From the NCBI GenBank assembly GCA_029718625.1, contig CM056380.1, positions 103,235,893-103,299,892 of the forward strand: a stretch of 64,000 nt of DNA, read 5' to 3'. Origin of the DNA: Synaphobranchus kaupii (Eukaryota; Chordata; Actinopteri; Anguilliformes; Synaphobranchidae). Below the pieces are notes generated by a model. That model was not told the origin of the DNA. It saw nothing but the letters and a program-made list of their open reading frames with translations, and did not search any database. The translations under genes were made by a program, and so were the position numbers. Every line of letters starts with the position of its first letter. The stretch's first letter is position 1. This document shows positions 44,782 through 55,374 of the stretch, piece by piece.

Positions 44782-47700
44782 ATGTTGGCTGTGTGGTGTG
44801 TGCTGGCTCTGCTGGTTCCCCTTCCCCTGTCTCAGAGTGCCAACCCTGGCGTCAAGGTCAGACTTACACAAAAAGGGCTGGAATATGGTAGGTGTTATGC
44901 TACAATACATTAACAAAACAGGAATGTCCTAGTGTGATATTGCAAAATGTCTAGAGTGTGGTACAGTCCATTAACAAGAGAAATGTCTGGTGTAGAAGTA
45001 TAGAAAGGTCTATAGTATAGTGCAGCAGAGTAACGACAGGAGTAATATATAGTATGGTGTTAAAATGTGGAAGAAAGCTCTGGAGTTCGATAGAGTGTAG
45101 TTGGTATTGGTTGGTTTGAGGAAATTTTGTGTAGGACATTCACTGATCTTTTGTGATGGGTTCAGCAGTACATAATCATGGCATAGCAAGTTCAGCAAAG
45201 CCTACTCTGACTTGAATATAATGCTTAATAAAACAGAGGTTGAATGATTCAGAGCATTCTCACAGCTGTAACAATATTTCCAATCATTACTTTCACTGAC
45301 ACGGACAGAGGGGTACAAAAATACACTATCTAAAGTATAAGACAGAATGGGAAATGGGTCATTGGGTCACCTGAAACATGACTGAACCGGATCTGTTCTC
45401 TCTGCAGGCAGACAGTTAGGCATGGCTACTCTGCAGAGCAAGCTTAAGTCTATCAAGGTGCCTGACATGTCGGGGAAAGCGAGGGTGTCTCACATTGGTA
45501 AAGTCGAATACAGCATAACGGGGTGAGGGCACATTACACAAAGTGCTAGCCACTTCTCTTTTCCATTATTCACCTGGTTTTATCTTCCATTATTCACCTG
45601 GGGACTTTTGGCTGGTTTGCTATACTTTGCATCTACTTCACTTCTCCACTGAAAGTGTTTCCATTTTGAAATAATGTTGATTGCTTTATATTTAAGTAAG
45701 GTACTCACAAAAATAATTGTCTTCCATTGTATTACTACAAAAATATATTGTCATTACTATTATTATTATTATTATTATTATTAATAATAATAACAATAAT
45801 AATATTCATAATAATTGCATTTCTTTATCGCCTTTCATCTCATGATCTGAAGTCACTCAGAGTACTGAGAGTAGTAGTACTTGTAGTACTGTTGGCAACT
45901 TGGCTGGATGTCCATTCTCAAGCTTTGAGCTGCACTGCTGTGACTGATGCGTGCTGACATGCGTACCTCCTTCTCTAGGGTGCAGATTACTAACATTGGG
46001 CTGCCCACGTCCACCGTGGGGCTGGTGCCTGGCACTGGGGTCAGTCTGTCCATCGGGAATGCCTACATCAGTCTCCGTGGCAGATGGAAGGTCAAATTCC
46101 ACAGGTTCTTGTGAGTGTCATTAGCACATTTTATACATGGTTCCACAGTAAAAGTAACATAGGACTCACCTGTCAGCAGAACAGCGGTGAAAAATGGACG
46201 GGAATGACTGATGTGCTCTTTCCCTCCCTCCTCGCTCCATTCAAACACAGAAAGCTCAGTGGCTCATTCGACCTGGCCGTGAGTGGACTGACTATCACCA
46301 CGCAGATCAAACTGCAAAGCGACAAGACGGGACGGCCGGTCGTCAGCAGCGTCAACTGTGTGGCCCGCGTGGGCACAGTCAAGATCAAGTTCCATGGCGG
46401 GGCCAGGTACTGGTTAATGGGACGTTCTCCTAGGTTTCACGACAGGGGCGTAGAAAAAGAAGTACAGTACTTCTTCAGATTACCTCATATTCAAAGTTCG
46501 GTTAATGCATTGGGAAATCTAGAATTACATCTTAATCATGTGAAAAGATAAGAATAAGCAGTGTTATAGTGTAATCAAAAAACCGCATAGGGAAGAAATG
46601 CTTCCTCATATTTTTGTGTTCCCGTTTTTCAGCTGGCTGTACAACCTTTTCAGATCCTTCATTGAAAAGGCCTTTCGGAAAGCTCTAGAAAAGCAGGTGA
46701 GCATAACGTAAACGTCCTGGTCAGATCCAACAAGTTTCTCTCCAGTGTAAGAAGAGCAGTGAGGTCCCTAGAGAGCTGGCGAGTCAAAGTCAAAATTCAA
46801 CTGAGTACCAGGCCATAGCCGCCAAATCAGCACTGTTTTGTTTCTCCAACGCACTGTTGATCATTTCAGATCTGCCCCCGGGTGGATGAGGCGGTATCCG
46901 ACATGAACCCTCGCCTAAGAACTCTGAATGGTATGAGCTGCACAATTTGCTGTACTGAAGACATAGTTGATTACAGCATGCTTCTGCTAAACAAAAAATA
47001 AAATTTTTCCAATCTAATCAAATTATAGGATCCATTGGTTTCTAGAATTAACAATAGAATCATGATGAAATGAGGAGGCAACAATAGATATGCATCATTT
47101 ATTATTCATACAGAAGCCCTTCCTGAATTATGACCATAATCACTTTATCCGGCCAAGCTTAATTGCTCGGCTAGCGAGGCGCAGCATCTCACAGTTTCAA
47201 ACTTTCTGCCACCTTCCAGTGCTCGCCAAAGTGGACAAGTTTGCGGAGATTGAATATTCCATGGTTGGATCTCCCGTCGTCGCAAAACAGTCCATTGATT
47301 TTGGCCTGAAGGTGAGCAGCGATCTTCCCACGTGCAATACGGGAATCAAGCATATTGCTTAACATTCCGGTTTCTCCCACCTTCGATAGCAAATGCTTAC
47401 ATATTGTACACCTATATATCATCATTAATAACAATAACAGCAACGCAAATTAAAAATCCACCGTCTTTCTGAAAGCCCAAGGTCGTTTTGGCACTGCACA
47501 CGTTCTCCTGGAATGCATGTTTTAGTGCATCTCCCCCGTAATCCAACCAGCCATGTGAATGAGCTATCAGACGTCTGAGTACCTTATTATCTCTCTGCAG
47601 GGGCAGTTCTACAACATTGGAAAACATCAAGAACCTCCATTTGCTGCCCCGCCCTTCGCCCTGCCCGCCCAGAACACCAACATGCTGTACATGGGATTGT

Positions 47701-50157
47701 CCTCCTTCACCGCCAACTCGGCGGGCTTCGTCTACAACAACGCCGGAGTCCTCAGCATCTATATCACAGACGACATGGTAAGAGCGCCTACCCTTGGCCA
47801 GCTCGATCTAGAGGGAACTCCACTAAAACCTTGGCTGCGTTACACTGGTTTGCCCTCTCTCCTGACAGATTCCCAAGAAATCACCCATCCGACTCACTAC
47901 TAAGACATTCGGAGCCTTAATTCCCGAGGTTAGGAACACACGCCCACTCATTATTTTTTCAACATTTGTCCTCTTGTGGCGCAGACCTTGTGTGTGTGTC
48001 TGGGCTTAAAGTAAATTAGTGAATAACCAAAGTTACAAGCAAAGAGAAATAACCCCCCTGAAAGAACTGCAAATATTGCTAAACAACTGACTACTGTTTA
48101 CAGATATAACTAGATAAATAAACATAGAAAACAAATTTTTAAAAAAACCTTAAATGCTAAATATCCTAAAACACCTCTTCACATAGGTGCTGCTTAACAT
48201 ATGAGCATACCTAACATAAATGCTAAGCAACCTGCAGTAAGGCAATGCCCAATATGAGTGTTGTGGAAGAATTTAAGGATCTAGGTACAGTTTAAAAAAT
48301 TATTTATAAAAAGTAGTAAGTGAATCTAACTAAGAGTTCCCTATTGGAATGCTTCTTGCTGTAGATCGCCGAGCGTTTTCCCAACCTGCCGATGAAGATT
48401 CTGGTGAAAACTGTCAAGGCCCCCAAGATCACCTTTGAGCCTGACAAGATGACCCTGCAGACAATGGGCTCTGTGACTGCCTACGTCATCCAGACTAACG
48501 GCACCCTGTACCCCCTCTTCGTCCTTAATGTGGTCAGTCCGGTCATAGGTGTCATAGCTACACATAGACCAGTGGTTCCTAAACTGAGACTCCCAAGACA
48601 TCCCCAGCTAGGGGGATTTCAAAAATATTGACATATTCCCTGTGTAGTAGTATTGTGACTGTTGTAATGATCAAATATGTACTGTATATTCTACTACTAA
48701 ATAGCTATAGAGTGAGTTTATTTGAATGGTCCTTCATAACAACTGCGTAACCATTCATAAATGCTTATGTCAATAAGCATAAATAAGCATAGGTGTGTTG
48801 TCACCACTGATGCAAAAAGTGACAGGCCATATGCCCATTTTTGTTTATTGATATAAGCATTTATAAATGCTTATTTCATGCTTATAAATACTCTATGTAG
48901 TCCTTATGAATACATTCACAGAATGTTTCCTTATACAATAAAGATATACAGTGCAATCAAATCATCATTTGGACATGATTAAATCTTAGATTTTACAGGG
49001 TTGAAGGATTTGAATGTTGAAGCTGCTCCCTGCTGTCCACAGGACACCAGTGTTAGCGGCCATCCTTACATTACGGGAGCGAAACTGGCCGGAACCGTGT
49101 CCCTCAACAAGTGAGTACACCGGTGTCTATACAAGAGAACGCTGTACAGCACACGGCTGCTTCACATGCCACACAAAGAGAAATAAATGAAATAAACATG
49201 CGGATACAATAAGCTTGCTGTAATAATGTCTGATTCCCAGATTGTCCATTACTCTTGGCAAGAGCAATGTCGGCCCATTCCAGGTACAGCTAATCAGTCT
49301 TCCACATCTCTCAACATTTTTCTGCCAATTACTGCCATATGAGCACTGTAGTAATATTGTACGGTGTCATTTTCAGGTGAAATGGCTTGACAATATCCTC
49401 CTGCTGGTTCTGAAACTGGCTGTTATCCCCCAGGTCAACGGTAAGTGCAGAATTCTCTGCAGGACCTGTCTCATTATACTCCTGAGAGTGAGTACACAGG
49501 GGGGGGAAGTAAAGACAAATCAATGTTTTTAGAAAGAAAGCAAACAACAGATGCACACAGTTCTGGTATCCAAAGAATGACACCAATAGAGCTACAAGGC
49601 CAGGGAACGCACCGCCTTTTTTGAATGAGCGCGTCATTGTTATCGCGAACGGCGAACGCATCAAACGGCAAACTCCTATGGCCATCCTGAACCGCCCAAT
49701 GCGCGTGTGCGTTACTGCAGTGACCGTACAGAAGCTATGTCTCCCCACAGTTTCCTTGCAGAAGGGATTTCCTCTTCCAGCCCTCGACAAGATGAATCTG
49801 GTCAACGCTCAGCTGCGCGTTCTGAAGGTGAGGTCTAATGTCCACACAGTGGCTCTTCAACTGCGGCAATGTGCACACTTAATCTTTATATACAGGACTG
49901 GACATCCATTTTAGGGTTTAGGGAAAAACTTTCACACGCACTGCACGAGACCACTCAATCACACGCTTCAGTAGCAAAAAGACTGCCGAAAGTCTAACCA
50001 AATTTGCTTTATCCTGAATTTATCTGACATTTCATGAAGATTAAAAGGAGAACATGAGATTCCCCTCTAAACAGAAATGTTTAATTGGATCTGTATTTGT
50101 CTCATTCTCCTCCAGGACTACATGCTGATTGGAACAGATGTTCGTTTTACACCATAA
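44782..50157 (+). CDS. BPI/LBP-family LPS-binding protein, copy 2 (15 exons, 474 aa)
   Basis: Coding exons: 44782-44887, 45408-45522, 45979-46110, 46251-46406, 46633-46696, 46870-46930, 47220-47311, 47601-47777, 47869-47928, 48365-48532, 49043-49110, 49241-49283, 49377-49440, 49751-49827, 50116-50157. Every exon has exactly the length of its copy-1 partner, and all phases close. The product is a secreted two-barrel LPS-binding protein with the same signal peptide and family cysteines (154 and 193), without the extra Cys115. Relative to copy 1 it has Ser63, Gly100, Thr160, Gly168, Phe179, Glu181, Glu189 and Glu198, making barrel 1 much less basic. Intron 6 is free of the Ty3 fragment. ATTAAA at 50197-50202 may be the poly(A) signal. 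Confidence 0.93.
48752..48869. repeat. Palindromic hairpin in BPI/LBP-2 intron 10
   Basis: The paralogous copy of the hairpin at 10455-10571, with small differences in both arms. Confidence 0.65.
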
Positions 50158-50234
50158 GCACCAAGGGACGTCACCTCACCTGACCATAAACAATCCATTA
50201 AATCCGATTATTAATGTGAGCACTGTACTTAACG

Positions 50235-51270
50235 CTGTATTTCTGACTGTGCATTTTGATTATTTTTGAGATAAGAGGACAATTTATCAGAACCATAAAT
50301 GTGGTACCTATTACTCTCATATTCATCTGCCGTAGCATAATGTTGACATTTGATTATTAGTGAGTACATTTGCGTGAATAAAAACATATCTTCCTCTTCA
50401 AATGTGAGATCTTGCTGAACTTGTGCAGCTTTTTCCTACTAATTGGAACCTTTCTTAAATTCTTCTTACTTTTGTTCTTAATAAAAATTCAGATGAAAAA
50501 CCCAATGTGACCTTCAATTTTGTGCGTATCCCAGGTGTATCAGATGATAAATGCCAATTGTTTGTAAATTTGTGCCTATTCATGTTGATTAGATCAGGAA
50601 ATGCCCTAGCAATCCCGTAAAAGGCATTCCAACTGTAGGGTCGTGTGCAAACATCAGTAATTTATCGCTCTCCACAAACGTATCTGTGCAGTCCCTAAAG
50701 ACACACTATCTCTCTCATTCTGTTTAAATGCTCTGAAAATGAACCCGGTGCATTTTTTTGCTTAAATCAAGACAAGAACATTTAAAAATAACTGCCTAGT
50801 TCATCGGTTGAATAGCTTTAACATTTCCCATTGATCTTCACAGATGAGTAATAGTTGAAAAGTAATTATGCTCAACTTTCTTACCAATAAACAAAAATGT
50901 CTGACTCAAATGTCCTTTGCAATCATACTGACCTCCGGCTTCAACATCAGTTCAGGCTCTTACAACGTCTGAAGACAGGTCTGCAATTACGTTAAACTAC
51001 CCTGATGCAAATATTTACCAGCAAATACAATGGTACACCAACGTACCCAGATCACACAAGCAGGATATTAAATATATTATTATAGAAAAACAATATTTTC
51101 ATGAGAGTAAACCCTGAATAGCAGAGCACGGAGATAAAACGGCAGTCCCTGGGCTGCTAAGACCAGTCTCTATCAGTGACATGTCATCCCACACAAAATG
51201 ACTGCATATTTGATTGTCCAGTGTGAAGTAAGGCAGACAGGAGAGGAGGGCAGGAGATGGGAGGTTGAGG
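50235..51270. other. Intergenic region between convergent BPI/LBP-2 and CDK5RAP1-2
   Basis: It aligns with 12302-13365. No gene was recognised and the TTAA MITE of cassette 1 is absent. Confidence 0.55.
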
Positions 51271-51759
51271 TCAGCAGACCTCCATCTGGTCGTCTCGATA
51301 GTCCTGAGGAAGTACTTTTCCAGCGGATCTCAAAGAGGCGGGGCCAAGGGCGTGGCCTCTCAGGCTCTGAGAGCTGGCGGATGTGATCTGCATGAGAAAC
51401 AGACTCTGCACCATTACCACACAACACAGAGCAAGGCCACAGGCTTCACAGCAGGGACTACAAGCAATGCACAATTTACACAGTCCTTAGTTCAATGTGC
51501 CACACAATGTGTGTGTGTGTGTTGTCAAAAACAGTGTAATGTAATATGTCACTAAAGTATACTGATCTAATTTATAAGTGTTTAATGTATATGAATATGG
51601 TTTGTGTGGTCACTTGCCCAGACAGTTTTACAGACGTTTATGATGACCTCCCAGCTTTACAAGGGCAAGTATAGGACATTTGTAAAAACATGATAACCCA
51701 AACAGCAGAAATCAAGTCATGAAATCTTGAGTCCAGCGACACAAATCTACAAACCCCAA

Positions 51760-53296
51760 TTCCAAAAAAGTTGGGACAGTGTATACAATGTAAATAAAAA
51801 CAGAAAGCAATGATTTGCAAATCATTTTTGACCTGTATTCAATTGAAAACGGTAAGATATTTAATGTTTTAACTAATCAACTTTATTGTTTTTTGTAAAT
51901 ATACGCTCATTCTAAATTTGATTCCTGCCACACGTCCCAAAAAAGTTGGGATGGTGGCATGTTTACCACTGTGTTACATCACCTTTCTTTTTAACTACAC
52001 TCAGTAATCTTTTGGGAACTTGGGACACCAATTGTTGTAGTTTTGAAAGCTGAATTTTTTCACATTCTTGCTTGATATTAGACTTTAGCTGCTCAACAAT
52101 ACAGGGTCTCAGCGTTGTCTTATTTTGCACTTCATAATGTGCCACACGTTTTCAATGGGAGACAGGTCTGGACTGCAGGCAGGCCAGTCTAGCACCCGCA
52201 CTCTCTGACGACGAAGCCACACTGTTGTAACACGTGCAGAATGTGGCTTGGCATTGTCTTATTGAAATAAGCAGGGACTTCCCTGAAAAAGACATTGTCT
52301 AGATGGCAGCATATGTTGCTCCAAAATGCATATGTACCCTTCAGCATGAATGGTGCCTTCACAGATGTGCAAGTTACCCATGCCATAGGCAATAACACAC
52401 CCCGATACCATGACAAACGCTGGACGGAGAACACGACGTCCATTATTTCCAAAAACATTTTGAAAGGTGCATGGACTCATTAGACCACAGCACACGTTTC
52501 CACTTTGCCTCAGTCCATCTCAGATGAGCTTGAGCCCAAAGACGTCAGCAGCGTTTCTGGACATTGTTGATATATGGCTTACGCTTTGCATAGTAGAGTC
52601 TTAACTTGCATTTGTAGATGCAGCGACGAACTGTGTTTCCTGACAACGGTTTTCCGAAGTATTCCCGAGCCCATGTGGTTATATTCATTACAGAAGCATG
52701 TCGGTTTTTAATGCAGTGCCGTCTGAGGGATCGAAGGTCACAGGCATTCATTATTGGCTTTCGGCCTTACCCTTTACGCACTGAGATTTCTCCAGATTCT
52801 CTGAATATTTTAATAACATTATGGACTGTAGATGGTGAAATCCCTAAATTCCTTGCAATCGTGCATTGAGAAAGTTGTTCTTAAACTGTTGGGACTGTTC
52901 GCTCGCGCAGTTTTTTGCAAAGTGGCGAACCTCGACCCATCCTGGCTCCTAAACGCCCGAGCCTTTTATACCCAGTTATGATAGCATCACCTGTTACCTA
53001 TTCACCCGTTTACCTGTGGAATGTTCCAAACAGGTGTTTTTTGAAAATTCCACAACCTTCCCAGCCCTTTTTTTTTTTTGCCCCTGTCCCAACCTTTTTG
53101 GAACGTGTTGCAGGCACCAAATTCAGAATTAGCATATATTTACGAAAATCAATAAAGTTGATTAGGTAAAACATTACATATCTTTTCTTTGTACTGTTTT
53201 CAATTAAATATACGTAAAAGATAATTTACAAATCACTGCGTTCTTCTTTTATTTGCATTTTACATACTGTCCCATCTTTTTTGCAGTTGAGGTTTG
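51760..53296 (-). mobile_element. Tc1/mariner-like transposon in CDK5RAP1-2
   Basis: The paralogous copy of 13841-15395, with the same terminal repeats and TA flanks (51758-51759, 53297-53298). Transposase pieces are broken by stops and shifts. Directly beyond its right end, CDK5RAP1 sequence resumes at the equivalent of about 20736, so it forms one border of the exon 6-12 deletion. Confidence 0.88.
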
Positions 53297-53827
53297 TATA
53301 CTGTCTATGACTCAACAAAAATGACAAATAATATCTTAAGTACGACATTGCATATTTCAAAAATGTATTATACTTATTATATAAATCTGACATGAGCATG
53401 AATATGGTCCATACGCATATTCTAAGATTTCAAGTGAAGAAATCCTCCATATGAGGTATGACTGGCGGAGCATGTGTTTGAGCCTCAGTTTTAGACTCTG
53501 CACATACAGAGCCAAGGGAGAAACTCTACAGTGAGAAGGAACTGTATTTGAAACAGTAGCAACCTCTCCCAGGCTTGGTGGTGCAAGACTCACATAAAAG
53601 CACTGTGGCCCTGTGGGGTGTGGTGGACCGGCATGACATCAGCGTAGGTTTCCTCCAGAGACAGAAGGACATTGCTCGCCCGCTGGCCACCGTGGGCCAA
53701 GGCCAGGAGGCGAGGGAGGTCTCGGTATGCATCTGGGCCGGCCAGAACATCCACCAGCTTCTCCCGCTCTAGGAGCTCTGTCTTCAGCCGCTCTGCCATG
53801 CAACCTACATGCAAAAACACAAATGCG

Positions 53828-53830
<3 letters not shown>

Positions 53831-53880
<50 letters not shown>
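53831..53880. repeat. (CA)n microsatellite beside CDK5RAP1-2 exon 5
   Basis: An uninterrupted CA run of about 25 units, paralogous to 21246-21292. Confidence 0.9.
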
Positions 53881-53883
<3 letters not shown>

Positions 53884-54569
53884 GTTAAAACACAATAGTA
53901 AGCAACATAAACATCAACCTATGGTCTCAAACATTTTGATTCAGGGAGGCACAGATTTATTTAGGTAGATTAGAAAATCCGGCAGCAGCTTACTGACCTA
54001 AAACTCCTATTTTAAGTGGGCCATGGACCTTGGACCTTCTCTTTTTCATATATGTCAGCTGTTGCAGTCTGTTCCATATGGTCTGCTCTGCTTTCTCCCT
54101 GTCAGTGTCAAAACACCACAAACAGTGCTATATCTGCATGGGTGCCAAGACCATGACATAAATATGAGTATGTTTTCTTAAAAAAATACTTTAATACATT
54201 TTCACAAACCTCACTGAGCAAGTAACAAGAAGTATAACATCAGCCTGGAAAGAGAAGTTTTTGTTATTGTAAATCATACAGAAAATATTGCACAGCTCCC
54301 CCCCCCCCCCCAAAAAAAATAATAATAATAAGACTAAAATAATAATAATAATAATTTGCTAGTAAGCCCCCTCCCAACAAAAATATTATTATTATTATTT
54401 ACTTTTTATAATTATTCCTTGGTACAAATACCTGTGAAAGTTCACTCGTACGCAAGTATCCTTTTCTCTGCAGAATGGACCAGGCAATCTAGGTATCATT
54501 CACATTCATCTGACAGCCATAGGTTTCAAAGTACACTGAAAGATAACATGCAGTACTTTAGAAACATAT

Positions 54570-54978
54570 TGTGGCGGCCTGGGGATTGTCAACTGGCCAG
54601 CTAGGACCGGTCGATGTGTAGATAATTGTAAATAACGTGCTGTGTGTGTTTTAACTGTTGTTAGCTTGTTAGCCGCGTATTGTGTTAATCGTAAACTTTA
54701 AACGTAACTGTAAACTTTAACTGTCGTTTAACTGTAACCTAGTGGCTGTGTTATGTGTGGCTGTGATTGGCTAGGAATGTGTAAGTGTGTGCGCCAATCA
54801 CAGCCGACTAGTTCAGATATAAGGCAGTAACGTTACCTGAAGCGATTCGTGGTAGTAGTAAAAGTGTTTCCAAGCTGTGAACAGCAGTCACCAATAAAAC
54901 GAAGCCCGGCTACGAGCGATTCGATACTGCAAGCCGCTGTCTCCCTCCCTCCCTCCCTCATTCTCCGCGCTCGCTACA
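54570..54978 (+). mobile_element. Solo LTR in CDK5RAP1-2 intron 1
   Basis: 409 bp starting TGTGGCGGCC and ending CTCGCTACA, flanked by ATAT (54566-54569, 54979-54982). Cassette 1's CDK5RAP1 has the empty site GAAACATATCACAATT near 22035. GATATAAGG and CCAATAAAACG fit the TATA box and poly(A) signal of an LTR. The orientation is inferred from these. No interior remains. A 4-bp duplication suits several retrovirus-like families. Confidence 0.88.
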
Positions 54979-55374
54979 ATATCACAATTATCCACAGTAA
55001 TAAGACAATACACAATAGACGAATTCGAAAATACACAGTAGATATAAGTACGGCAGCATCACTTAATTTTGTTTTATTGTTTTCGATGGAAAACTAATAT
55101 CTACAAAGAAATTCTAAAGTATTTGGAACGGTTTGCTATGGAGGCTTGCTAACCTTTTCTTGAATTTCCAATATGTGGGTCATCGGGAAGATAGGACTGT
55201 GTGTCCTTAACATGTCCATCTTGAACTTCGGGGGTCTTTTCTCTGGGAGAAGCATCCTTAATAAAGTCCTTAAATCTTGGACCTGTAGCAAGTTTACTTT
55301 TGAACATACTGGCGCTAGTCGATCTTTCACCGTCTCCGGTAGGAGGAATTGAGCCAGGGCTGTAATGTGTGCAT

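Larger units (their letters stand above)
41577..45771. repeat. Segment apparently identical to 59806-64000
   Basis: From the third codon of GHRH exon 3 to the microsatellite in BPI/LBP-2 intron 2, sequence corresponds to cassette 3 at a constant offset of 18229 bases. I found no indel and no substitution in the many lines compared. Immediately left of 41577 the copies differ often. The same region of cassette 1 differs by many substitutions and indels. Confidence 0.9.
51271..55374 (-). pseudogene. cdk5rap1: CDK5RAP1 copy 2, pseudogene lacking exons 6-12
   Basis: Remaining exons on the minus strand: exon 1 (55374-55154), 2 (54535-54432), 3 (54244-54210), 4 (54098-53998), 5 (53804-53594) and 13 (51387-51271). 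Exons 6-12 are deleted, removing the radical-SAM CxxxCxxC motif and most of the catalytic core. Exon 1 has a 41-bp deletion relative to copy 1 (22425-22465 there) that shifts the frame to an early TGA. Exon 2 has GAG changed to TAG (complement of 54489-54491). Exons 3-5 and 13 are otherwise well preserved, so loss is fairly recent. Confidence 0.93.
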
